DNA of 6,116 nucleotides from an uncultured Selenomonadales bacterium (GCA_947167555.1 CAMVIO010000131.1:1-6116); one strand, 5' to 3'; positions 1 to 5,744 are shown, counted from the stretch's first letter. Notes: generated by a model not told the origin, from the sequence alone. Numbers and translations are program-made.

Positions 1-2
1 AG

Positions 3-158
3 ACAGCCTACGACTTTGCCCAGCATCACGGCGATTGGGTAAGGAACATCTTCAACAACATCGTGATATATCGCACCTGGCAGGAGCTGAACGGCATCGA
101 TGCTGTCCCCAATGAGGAGATGGATACGCTCCTTCTTTTCCGCGAAATTCATCGTTAA
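3..158 (+). CDS. Partial plus-strand open frame of unknown function, 3' end only
   Basis: This frame is open from the left edge (first full codon at 3) to a TAA at 156-158 and encodes about 51 residues. I do not recognise the protein. It includes the stretches AYDFAQHHGDWV and IVIYRTWQELNGID. Of the 40 codons before base 123, about 30 end in G or C, as in the true genes here, whereas the opposite-strand open frame over the same bases is much less biased; this favours real coding on the plus strand. From about base 124 the frame runs antisense through the radical SAM gene, so its last 10-11 codons are probably not native and the stop is accidental. It may therefore be the cut end of another gene brought in by a rearrangement, insertion or assembly join. 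Without upstream sequence the product cannot be named. Confidence 0.35.
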   Translation, partial: TAYDFAQHHGDWVRNIFNNIVIYRTWQELNGIDAVPNEEMDTLLLFREIHR

Positions 159-603
159 TATGCCGCGGCCCGTCCAGGGAAACGCCGACATAGGCGACGC
201 CCGCCGCTTTGATTTTTTTCGCAGCGTCCTCGTCGATCAAGGTGCCGTTCGTCGAAAGCGTCGGTCTCACGCCATGCGCTGAAGCGTATTCCGCCAGCTC
301 GAAAAAATCTTTCCGCACCAAAGGCTCGCCGCCGGACATCAGCAGCGCGGGCACATGAAAAGCCGCCAGATCGTCGATGAAATGTTTTACTTCCGCTGTC
401 GTCAGTTCTCCGGTATGCCGTTTCGCGTCCGCGTCCATATAGCAGTGGCGGCAATGCAGATTGCAGGTGCGCGTCATGTTCCAGGCCACGACAGGGCCGT
501 GTCCTTCGCCGGCGCCGTGCTTCATCGTAGCCGCGCCTTTCCGGTATCGCAGTTCGTCCCCCTGATATTCCTTTGCCAAAAGCAGCTTCGTGACGCTGAT
601 CAT
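52..603 (-). pseudogene. Truncated radical SAM protein, NirJ1/AhbC-like (heme pathway type)
   Basis: This is the N-terminal part of a radical SAM enzyme. The CxxxCxxC cluster motif, CNLHCRHC, has Cys47, Cys51 and Cys54 for the 4Fe-4S cluster; the SAM-binding GGEP lies at 91-94, and LSTNGTLID (116-124) and VSLDG (141-145) are typical of the barrel core. The opening MISVTKLL and the RHG/GPVVAWN-like region resemble NirJ1/AhbC proteins, which modify siroheme-derived tetrapyrroles in heme and heme d1 synthesis; that subfamily call is from memory. Homology stops after GKEGAY (residue 160, base 124). The next 23 codons to the stop at 52 look foreign, and the rest of the barrel and the C-terminal SPASM/Fe-S region are absent (183 residues versus roughly 350-400). 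Start: ATG at 601-603 with AAGGAG at 612-617, 8 nt away. It lies downstream of tetR on the same strand but behind a terminator. Confidence 0.75.
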
Positions 604-611
604 TGAGTCTT

Positions 612-617
612 CTCCTT
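612..617 (-). promoter_or_regulatory. Ribosome binding site of the radical SAM gene
   Basis: On the minus strand the sequence reads AAGGAG followed by 8 nt and ATG. This fixes the radical SAM start at 603. Confidence 0.75.
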
Positions 618-665
618 TGCACCCGCAAATATGATCGAAAAAAATGACGGCGATTCATTCTTTTC

Positions 666-674
666 ATCATAACA
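666..674 (-). promoter_or_regulatory. Possible extended -10 promoter of the radical SAM gene
   Basis: The minus strand reads TGTTATGAT, an extended -10 element (TG-n-TATGAT) directly downstream of the terminator T-tract. Initiation would fall near 659, giving a leader of about 55 nt. The position 17 nt upstream (CTTTAT) is a poor -35. The same TG-n-TATGAT form occurs in the ftsE promoter at 5716-5724, which gives mild support. It would let the radical SAM gene be transcribed independently of tetR. Confidence 0.35.
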
Positions 675-682
675 AAAAAAAG

Positions 683-733
683 AGCGGTTATAAAGCCCTT
701 TCGATGAATTTCATCAAAGACATTATAACCGCT
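683..733 (-). terminator. Bidirectional intrinsic terminator after tetR
   Basis: A perfect 11-bp stem (683-693 with 723-733, AGCGGTTATAA) encloses an inner hairpin around GATGAATTTCATC (703-715), itself flanked by CTTT/AAAG (698-701 and 716-719). On the minus strand the stem is followed by a run of seven T (the A-run at 674-680), starting 15 nt after the tetR stop, so it should end the tetR transcript. A run of six T on the right side (739-744) would also let it stop plus-strand transcription. The radical SAM gene is thus probably insulated from tetR or only partly read through. Confidence 0.8.
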
Positions 734-747
734 TCTCATTTTTTAGC

Positions 748-1356
748 TTATTTTTTCGGCTCCAATCCCTTGAGCAGGAGCTCGATCTTCATCTTGACAT
801 TGTGCGTGAACGGGATGGCCAGCGAGCTGAAGGCCGCCGCCTGGAAGATGGAATGGAACAGCTCCGTGACGATTTCCGCCGGGACGTCCCCACGGAAATC
901 CTTGCGCGTCTGCCCGTATTTCACGATGTCGGAAAAAACAGTACGGAAAGCCGGCGCCATCTTCGGAATCAGATCGCGCTTCGGGCGCGGCATCGAGGAA
1001 CGATCCGCCGCGCTCAAAAAGAGCGGAAGCACGAACCTGTTCGCGTCCAGCTTCTCCGCCGTCAACAGGAGAGTCTCCACCAGTACTTCGGACGCGGGAA
1101 CTCTTTCGGCCATACGATGGTCGGCCAGCCGCCGGGTATCCTCGACGATCTGCTCCAACAGGCAAAGAAGCAACGCCTCTTTCGACTCAAAATAATTGTA
1201 AAACGTGCCGACCCCGAGTTCAGCTTCTCCCATGATGTCGGCGATGGACGTCTCCTTTACGCCTTTTGCCATGAACTGCTTCACAGCCGCCGCAAGGATA
1301 GTCTGTTTCGATTGCAGCTTTTTTCTTTCCCGACGTCCCATAACTACTCCTGCCAT
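748..1356 (-). CDS. TetR/AcrR-family transcriptional regulator
   Basis: This 202-residue protein has the standard TetR length and layout. The N-terminal helix-turn-helix spans about residues 17-62, with the recognition segment TSIADIMGEAELGVGTFYNYF at 37-57, including the family hallmark GTFYNYFxSKE. The rest is a helical ligand-binding and dimerisation domain that is too variable to predict an inducer. The start used is ATG at 1354-1356, preceded by GGAGGG at 1364-1369 with 7 nt spacing. A second ATG at 1339-1341 (residue 6) also has AGGAG 5 nt upstream, so a 197-residue form is possible. It has a dedicated terminator (683-733), and its upstream region carries a TATAAT box and two palindromes. 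TetR proteins often repress themselves and a neighbour; the downstream radical SAM gene is the nearest candidate target on this side, but this is inference. Confidence 0.93.
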   Translation of the reverse strand: MAGVVMGRRERKKLQSKQTILAAAVKQFMAKGVKETSIADIMGEAELGVGTFYNYFESKEALLLCLLEQIVEDTRRLADHRMAERVPASEVLVETLLLTAEKLDANRFVLPLFLSAADRSSMPRPKRDLIPKMAPAFRTVFSDIVKYGQTRKDFRGDVPAEIVTELFHSIFQAAAFSSLAIPFTHNVKMKIELLLKGLEPKK

Positions 1357-1404
1357 ACTTGATCCCTCCAGATTGTAACATTGCTCATACGGTTTTTTCG
1401 TGTC

Positions 1405-1431
1405 CGGCGCCTGGAAAAGGAGTTCGCGCCG
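1405..1431 (-). other. Small GC hairpin in the predicted tetR leader
   Basis: CGGCGC (1405-1410) pairs perfectly with GCGCCG (1426-1431) around a 15-nt loop, inside the roughly 90-nt leader expected for tetR. It lacks a T-tract, so it is not an intrinsic terminator. It may simply be local structure in the leader RNA; no riboswitch class was recognised. Confidence 0.3.
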
Positions 1432-1440
1432 TCCGAAAAT

Positions 1441-1456
1441 ATACCCCTGGGGGTAT
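1441..1456. promoter_or_regulatory. CsoR/CstR-type operator palindrome
   Basis: ATACCCCTGGGGGTAT is two perfect 7-bp arms (ATACCCC/GGGGTAT) around a 2-bp centre. This is the form of the operators bound by the CsoR/CstR/FrmR family, which sense copper(I), persulfide or formaldehyde; the CstR site ATACCCCTAGGGGTAT, as I recall it, differs at one centre base. On the minus strand it overlaps the last base of a TATAAT box and the predicted start site of tetR, where a bound repressor would block transcription. No csoR/cstR gene lies in the window, so the regulator would act from elsewhere. Confidence 0.6.
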
Positions 1457-1483
1457 TATAGCCGATTTTGTTTCAAATTGAAA
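1455..1483 (-). promoter_or_regulatory. Predicted tetR promoter
   Basis: The minus strand has a perfect TATAAT (-10, 1455-1460) with TTTCAA at the -35 position (1478-1483), spacing 17 bp. The -35 is weak (3 of 6), so activation or an additional factor may be needed. Initiation would fall near 1448, inside the CsoR/CstR-type palindrome, and give a leader of about 92 nt before the tetR ATG. Confidence 0.5.
1471..1483. repeat. Palindrome TTTCAA-A-TTGAAA at the tetR -35
   Basis: A perfect 6-bp inverted repeat around a single base overlaps the -35 position of the predicted tetR promoter. Its placement suits an operator, possibly for the TetR protein itself, but no known consensus was matched and short AT-rich palindromes arise by chance. 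Confidence 0.3.
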
Positions 1484-1549
1484 GAGTTTATGAAGAAAAA
1501 ATATCCAATATTCGCAGATGGCGTAAAATGGGGAATTCAAGACAAAAAA

Positions 1550-1730
1550 ATTCCCGGCCCAAGGAACTGGAAGCAACTAACTTAGGAAATAGAGCGCAGG
1601 ATAAATTTTCGTGTGCGAGGCGGAGGAGGGAGTCATAGCGGGGCTATGGCGACCGACGACAACGAAGCACACGGGAATTTAGACAAGCTATATTCCTAAG
1701 TTAGTTGCGGACAGTTCCCAAGCCGGGAAT
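1550..1730 (-). terminator. Terminator of the ftsE-ctpA operon, loop interrupted by a repeat element
   Basis: Arms ATTCCCGGC (1550-1558) and GCCGGGAAT (1722-1730) pair over 9 bp. On the minus strand the distal arm is followed directly by a run of T (the A-run 1544-1550), the layout of an intrinsic terminator beginning 27 nt after the ctpA stop. The arms are now 163 nt apart, but the intervening DNA is an almost continuous palindrome. Removing 1563-1718 and one copy of CAA restores a classic hairpin with a 4-nt CCAA loop. It may still work because the inserted sequence itself folds. Confidence 0.7.
1563..1718. mobile_element. MITE-like palindromic repeat element, 156 bp
   Basis: The element is one long imperfect palindrome with no coding capacity. 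Nested pairs are GGAACTG/CAGTTCC (1563-1569/1712-1718), a perfect 16-bp stem GCAACTAACTTAGGAA (1573-1588/1693-1708), AAATTTTCGTGTGC with its imperfect partner (1603-1616/1667-1680), and an apical hairpin with CATAGC-GGG-GCTATG (1634-1648). It is flanked by CAA on each side (1560-1562 and 1719-1721), within a longer direct repeat CCCAAG (1558-1563 and 1717-1722), consistent with a target duplication of 3-6 bp. It sits exactly in the loop of a terminator. Terminal inverted repeats, small size, absence of a gene and the flanking duplication fit a MITE or palindromic intergenic repeat moved by a transposase elsewhere. Copy number cannot be judged from one window. Confidence 0.6.
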
Positions 1731-1757
1731 CAGATATTGTCGGGCGTATTGACGAGA

Positions 1758-2927
1758 CTATGGCGTGGGCTGCCCGAGTTTCGGCTTGATTTGAGCCACG
1801 GCGGCGAGAAACTGCGTATCCTCCGTCGCGTTATCGGGAAGGTCCACTTCGACGTCCGGGCGGATTCCAGTGTCCTGGATACTTTCACCGCTTGGTGTGT
1901 AATAACGCGCGATGGTCAGCTTCACCGCATCCTCCTGCCCGGGAATCGGCATGATGACCTGCACGGAACCTTTGCCGTAAGAAGTTTTGCCGACGAGCGT
2001 CGCCGCGCCCGTATCGTGAAGAGCTCCGGCGAGGATTTCCGATGCGCTGGCGCTGTTGTTGTCAATCAGCACCGTCATCGGCATCAAATCTCCCGCCAGT
2101 TCCGAATAATAATCCTCTTTCGAACCGTCTCTCTCAACAACAGAAACAATCAACCCCGCTGGCACAATTTCTTTCGCGATTTCCACGCAGGAAGTCAGAA
2201 GCCCGCCGGGATTCGCGCGAAGATCGAGAATCACTCCCTGCATCCCTTGCTCCTTCAGCGATTTCAGGGCATCCTTGAATTCCTTGCCCGTATTCTCGCT
2301 GAACTGCACGATACGGATATAGCCGACGCCCGGCTCGTTGTCGATCATCCGTCCGGCGACAGTCTTTACGCGGATATGATCCCGCGTGATGGCATAATCC
2401 TTGTCCGCTTCGCCGGTCCGCCCAATCGTCAATACGACTTCCGTCCCCGCTTCTCCCCGGATGGAAGCGGCGACAAGCTCCGGCTCCATTCCTTTCGTCG
2501 CTTCGCCGTCCACGCGCAGGATACGGTCGCCCGCCTTGAGCCCTACAGATTCTCCGGGCGTACCTTCCATGACGGAAATCACGCGCACGTCGGCCTCGTC
2601 AAATCCCATGACGACGCCGATCCCGCCAAATGTCCCTTCCGAACGCTCTTTGAGTTTTTTGTACGTCGCGGGGTCGAGATAGGAGGAGTGCGGATCGCCG
2701 AGCGAACGCACCATGCCGGAAATCGCTCCGTCAATCAGCTTTGCCGGATCCACTTCGTCCACATATTGCGTCTCAACGAAACGCATGGTGGCGAAAAACC
2801 GTCCGAGCTGCGCAACCTTCGCATCGTCGAGGTTGAGCGTGTAGACGATGCCAGCCGCCAGCAGGATCATCGCCGTAAACACGGACAGCGCCGCAAAGAA
2901 AATCCATTTGATGATTTTTCCTATCAA
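1758..2927 (-). CDS. ctpA: Carboxyl-terminal processing protease CtpA (S41 family, PDZ domain)
   Basis: This 389-residue S41A peptidase cleaves exported proteins near their C-termini outside the membrane. An N-terminal hydrophobic segment (about 5-30) acts as a signal anchor. A PDZ domain at about 100-170 contains GGIGVVMG and GLKAGDRILRVDG. The protease core follows, with LDLRANPGG at 235-242 and the active site in SASASEI: Ser294 is the predicted nucleophile and Lys319 (YGKGS) the general base, exactly 25 residues apart as in E. coli Prc, with Asp305 matching its conserved acidic residue. No extra peptidoglycan-binding domain is present. The start is TTG at 2925-2927, supported by GGAGG at 2936-2940 with 8 nt spacing; no ATG lies near. 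It is last in the operon, 23 nt after the M23 hydrolase gene, and ends in TAG. The position suggests it processes or degrades cell-wall hydrolases, as related Ctp/Prc proteases do elsewhere. Confidence 0.95.
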   Translation of the reverse strand: MIGKIIKWIFFAALSVFTAMILLAAGIVYTLNLDDAKVAQLGRFFATMRFVETQYVDEVDPAKLIDGAISGMVRSLGDPHSSYLDPATYKKLKERSEGTFGGIGVVMGFDEADVRVISVMEGTPGESVGLKAGDRILRVDGEATKGMEPELVAASIRGEAGTEVVLTIGRTGEADKDYAITRDHIRVKTVAGRMIDNEPGVGYIRIVQFSENTGKEFKDALKSLKEQGMQGVILDLRANPGGLLTSCVEIAKEIVPAGLIVSVVERDGSKEDYYSELAGDLMPMTVLIDNNSASASEILAGALHDTGAATLVGKTSYGKGSVQVIMPIPGQEDAVKLTIARYYTPSGESIQDTGIRPDVEVDLPDNATEDTQFLAAVAQIKPKLGQPTP

Positions 2928-2935
2928 AGCCTAAG

Positions 2936-2940
2936 CCTCC
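2936..2940 (-). promoter_or_regulatory. Ribosome binding site that supports the TTG start of ctpA
   Basis: The minus strand reads GGAGG, then 8 nt, then TTG. It lies in the short gap after the upstream stop codon, and no ATG or GTG is in register nearby, so TTG is the likely initiator. Confidence 0.75.
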
Positions 2941-2950
2941 AAATAACGGA

Positions 2951-4084
2951 TTACAGATACCCCATCGGATCCACCGGTTCGCCGCCCTCGCGCACCTCGA
3001 AATGGCAATGGGGGCCGGTGGAGTTGCCCGTCGAGCCGCAATACGCGATGACCTGTCCCTGCGACACGTTCTGGCCCTCAGCCACCGCCAGCGCCTCGTT
3101 GTGCCCGTACAGCGTCGAGATTCCGCCGCCGTGGTCGATGATGACCGCGTAGCCATAACCGGAAATCCAGCCCGAATAAGTCACGATACCCGCCGCCGCC
3201 GCGACAATCGGATCGCCATAATCACCGGCAATGTCCATGCCGCTGTGGTAACGGCTGTCGCCGTAAATCGGATGGGTGCGCCAGCCGTATTCCGACGTAA
3301 TCTCGCCGTAGATCGGCCAAATCATCGCGCCGGAACCGCCGCCCGGGAATTGGTAACGATAGCGGCTCGCCTGGATCAACCGCTCGACCTCTGCGGAAGC
3401 GGCAATCAATTCCTCATAGGCGCGCTGCGAAACTTCACGGTCATACTCCATCATTTCGAGCAGCTTGTCTTTGTCACGCTTTTTCAGGAGCAGTTCCATG
3501 TGTTTTTCTTCCGCGTCCCGCGTGAGACGTTCCTCCTCGGCGCGCTGCCGCTCCAGCGCGGCGCGGGTTTCCTCGACGACGCGCTTGGCCGCGATCACCG
3601 TCTTCACCAGCTCATAGTCGCTGGCGATGACCCGCTTGAAAAGGTCCATGCGCGTCAGGAAATCCGAAAAATCCTTGGCGCCGAACAGCACGTCGATATA
3701 GCTGATCTGCCCGTGCATATAGACGTTGCGGATACGCGCGCGAAGCTGGGATTGCTTATCCGAGAGCTCGCGCTCGGTCTCCTCCAAAAGCTCCTGATTC
3801 TCCTCGATGCGCATTTCCGTCGCTTCGAGTTCTTTTGCAATAGCGTTGTAGTCCGTCTCGGCTTCCTTCACGTCCGCCGAAAGCTCGCGAAGCTGCTCCG
3901 AGACCGTGCCGATACGCTCGCTCAGCTTATCCGTATGCGCCTGCTGTTCCTCCGCCTGTTTTTGCAGATCCTCAAGCTGCAACTCCAGGTCCTCCGTCTC
4001 ATCCGCCAACACGTAGGACGCTGGGGAAAGGCAGAGCATCAAAGCGAGGGACGCGGCGGCGGCTCGCATTTTCCAATTCTTCAT
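2951..4084 (-). CDS. EnvC-like murein hydrolase: coiled coil plus M23 (LytM) endopeptidase
   Basis: This 377-residue exported peptidoglycan hydrolase is the probable partner of FtsEX. A signal peptide covers about 1-27, ending near SYVLA-DE. Charged heptad-rich coiled coils run from about 30-118 and 160-240, separated by a conserved hydrophobic stretch (YIDVLFGAKDFSDFL, 129-143) found in FtsX-binding hydrolases and PcsB-like proteins. A short glycine linker (248-252) leads to the M23 domain (about 255-377). The zinc site is intact: His280 and Asp284 in HSGMD, and His361 in HCH, with catalytic His328 (LYGH) and His359. E. coli EnvC lacks these ligands and only activates amidases, so this protein should cut cross-links itself. 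The ATG at 4082-4084 follows GGAGG by 7 nt. The gene starts 18 nt after ftsX, which fits the FtsEX-gated hydrolase model, inferred from homologues. Confidence 0.92.
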   Translation of the reverse strand: MKNWKMRAAAASLALMLCLSPASYVLADETEDLELQLEDLQKQAEEQQAHTDKLSERIGTVSEQLRELSADVKEAETDYNAIAKELEATEMRIEENQELLEETERELSDKQSQLRARIRNVYMHGQISYIDVLFGAKDFSDFLTRMDLFKRVIASDYELVKTVIAAKRVVEETRAALERQRAEEERLTRDAEEKHMELLLKKRDKDKLLEMMEYDREVSQRAYEELIAASAEVERLIQASRYRYQFPGGGSGAMIWPIYGEITSEYGWRTHPIYGDSRYHSGMDIAGDYGDPIVAAAAGIVTYSGWISGYGYAVIIDHGGGISTLYGHNEALAVAEGQNVSQGQVIAYCGSTGNSTGPHCHFEVREGGEPVDPMGYL

Positions 4085-4102
4085 CGCTTGGCCTCCCCGC
4101 CC

Positions 4103-4990
4103 TCACGCATTCAGGAACCGCTTCAGCGAAATCGTGCTGCCCAGCGCGCCGATCAGCATCCCGCAGATGAGAATCGCGGCGGTCACATAATGCAGGAAGG
4201 GATTTTCGGGAATCAGAGGGAAAAACGCCAGCGTATCGTAAATCTTCGCCGCGATGATACGATAGACGCCGCGGAGCGCAAGCGCCGCCACTACGCCGCC
4301 GAGGCAGCCGAGCACGACGCCCTCCAAAAGGAACGGCCAACGGATGAACCAATCCGTCGCGCCGACATATTTCATGATCGCGACCTCCTTGCGCCGCGCA
4401 AAGACCGTCAACCGGATCGTATTGGAAATGATGAAGAGCGTCGCCAGCGCCAGCACGAACATCAGCGCAAGGCCGAACAAACGGATGAGCCGCGTGATAT
4501 CGAAAAGATGCTCCACCACGTCCTGCCCGTACTTCGCCGTCTCCACCCCGGGCAATTCCTGGATAGCTTCCGCAGCCGACCGGACCATATCGGGACGGAT
4601 GACCTTCACTTCAAAGGAATTGGGCAGCGGATTCGTGTCGCCGAGGGAATCCAGCAGGAACTGCTGGTCGCCCAACCTCTCCCGGAAGCGCTCCATCGCC
4701 GTCTCGCGATCGATGAACTTCACCGATTCGACGCCCTGCAAAGAGGCGATCCGCTCCTCCAGCGTGCGAAGCCCGCTGTCGTTCACCTCGTCCTTGGCGT
4801 AAACGCTGATTTCCACCTGGGATTCCAAAGAATTCGTCATGCGGTGCATATTCAGCACAAGGATCAGGAACATCCCCAGCACGAACAGCGAGACCGCCAC
4901 CGTGCCGACAGAGGCGAAAGACATCCAGCTGTTTCGTTTCAACGAGACCGCCGTCTCGCGGATGATGTATTCGCTGGTACTAATTTTCAT
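4103..4990 (-). CDS. ftsX: Cell division ABC transporter-like permease FtsX
   Basis: FtsX is the membrane subunit of the FtsEX complex, which passes ATP-driven movement to a cell-wall hydrolase at the division site. The 295-residue protein has the family layout: TM1 at about 24-46, an extracytoplasmic domain at about 47-168 that would contact the coiled-coil hydrolase, TM2 at 169-190, a cytoplasmic coupling loop (FARRKEVAIMKYVGATDWFI, 197-216), TM3 at about 219-243 and TM4 at about 268-288. The start chosen is ATG at 4988-4990 (MKISTSEYIIRE), preceded by AGGGGG at 5000-5005; an in-frame ATG at 5038 lies deep within ftsE and would add a non-homologous, charged N-terminus. The start overlaps the end of ftsE by 11 nt, implying translational coupling and balanced amounts of the two subunits. 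Confidence 0.95.
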   Translation of the reverse strand: MKISTSEYIIRETAVSLKRNSWMSFASVGTVAVSLFVLGMFLILVLNMHRMTNSLESQVEISVYAKDEVNDSGLRTLEERIASLQGVESVKFIDRETAMERFRERLGDQQFLLDSLGDTNPLPNSFEVKVIRPDMVRSAAEAIQELPGVETAKYGQDVVEHLFDITRLIRLFGLALMFVLALATLFIISNTIRLTVFARRKEVAIMKYVGATDWFIRWPFLLEGVVLGCLGGVVAALALRGVYRIIAAKIYDTLAFFPLIPENPFLHYVTAAILICGMLIGALGSTISLKRFLNA

Positions 4991-5666
4991 AGCCGTACAC
5001 CCCCTGCGCCTCATCGCGGACGATATGTCCTTCCTCAATGGCGATGACGCGCCGCTTCATGGAGTCCACGATCCCCTTGTCGTGGGTCGCCATCACGATG
5101 GTCGTTCCGTCGGCGTTGATGCGCTTGAAAATGTCCATGATATCCCATGAGGTATCCGGGTCGAGATTGCCCGTCGGCTCGTCGGCGATGACCAGCGCCG
5201 GATGATTGACGATGGCCCGGGCGATGGCGACGCGCTGCTGCTCGCCGCCCGACAGCTGGGACGGGAAGCATTTGTACTTGTCGCGAAGCCCGACGATATC
5301 CAGCACCGCGTTGACACTGTGCTGGATCTTGCGGCGGGGCGCCTCGATGACCTGCATCGCGAAAGCCACGTTCTCCGCCACCGTCTTGTCGGGCAGCAGC
5401 CGATAATCCTGGAAAATGACGCCGAGCCCGCGCCTAAGATACGGTACGTCGCCGTGCTCCATGTGGACCACATCCTGCCCGTTCACGATCAGGGAGCCTG
5501 ACGAGGGCAACACCTCGCGGAACAGCATCCGAATGAACGTCGATTTCCCCGCACCGCTGGCGCCGACGATGAAAACGAACTCGCCCTTGTCGATATGCAC
5601 ATTGATATGATCCAGCGCCATAGCCCCGTTTTCGTAGACCTTGGAAACATCTTTCATGTCGATCAT
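4980..5666 (-). CDS. ftsE: Cell division ATP-binding protein FtsE
   Basis: FtsE is the cytoplasmic ATPase of FtsEX. All ABC motifs are present: Walker A GASGAGKS (35-42), Q-loop Gln86 in VIFQDYRLL, signature LSGGEQQ (138-144), Walker B LVIADEP (158-164) with Glu163, D-loop GNLDP (166-170) and H-loop His195. VIFQDYRLLPDKTVAENV is characteristic of FtsE rather than general transporters. The start is ATG at 5664-5666 with GGAGG 7 nt upstream (5674-5678), giving 228 residues, the usual family length; the in-frame ATG at 5718-5720 lies at the predicted -10 and is not used. It is first in a four-gene operon with its own promoter just upstream, and the stop overlaps the ftsX start. Confidence 0.97.
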   Translation of the reverse strand: MIDMKDVSKVYENGAMALDHINVHIDKGEFVFIVGASGAGKSTFIRMLFREVLPSSGSLIVNGQDVVHMEHGDVPYLRRGLGVIFQDYRLLPDKTVAENVAFAMQVIEAPRRKIQHSVNAVLDIVGLRDKYKCFPSQLSGGEQQRVAIARAIVNHPALVIADEPTGNLDPDTSWDIMDIFKRINADGTTIVMATHDKGIVDSMKRRVIAIEEGHIVRDEAQGVYGYEN

Positions 5667-5715
5667 CGCAAATCCTCCGACCGTTTTCTTTCTGCCGCAA
5701 AATACATTACACTCT

Positions 5716-5744
5716 ATCATACCATATTTTTAATGAAAATAAAA
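5716..5744 (-). promoter_or_regulatory. Predicted promoter of the ftsE-ftsX-M23-ctpA operon
   Basis: The minus strand has an extended -10 TGGTATGAT (TATGAT at 5716-5721) in AT-rich DNA. The -35 position 17 nt upstream (5739-5744, TTTTAT) is weak, as is common with extended -10 promoters. Initiation near 5709 gives a leader of about 43 nt to the ftsE ATG. No other promoter was evident within the operon, whose genes are packed within 23 nt of each other. Confidence 0.6.

Noticed and set aside
1..123. Minus-strand open frame left of the junction as a frameshifted continuation of the radical SAM gene
   Set aside because: The frame reading LLIGDSIDAVQLLPG is open, but it does not resemble the expected barrel or SPASM sequence and has weaker GC-ending codon bias than the plus-strand frame.
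1385..1576. Minus-strand frame of 63 codons upstream of tetR
   Set aside because: It crosses the repeat boundary, the predicted tetR promoter and the operator, lacks a convincing ribosome binding site and has no recognisable features.
1491..1586. Small plus-strand frame MKKKYPIFADG..., 31 codons
   Set aside because: It has only a weak upstream AAAGAG, its last codons run into the inserted repeat element, and without the element it would have no stop at that place; it looks accidental.
1737..3152. Plus-strand open frame of 471 codons
   Set aside because: It is antisense to ctpA and the end of the M23 gene, has no ribosome binding site, and its translation shows no family features.
3002..5047. 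Plus-strand open frame of 681 codons, longer than any real gene here
   Set aside because: It runs antisense through the M23, ftsX and ftsE genes, whose motifs and ribosome binding sites are clear. Its Arg/His-rich, low-complexity translation is what the opposite strand of GC-rich third positions produces.
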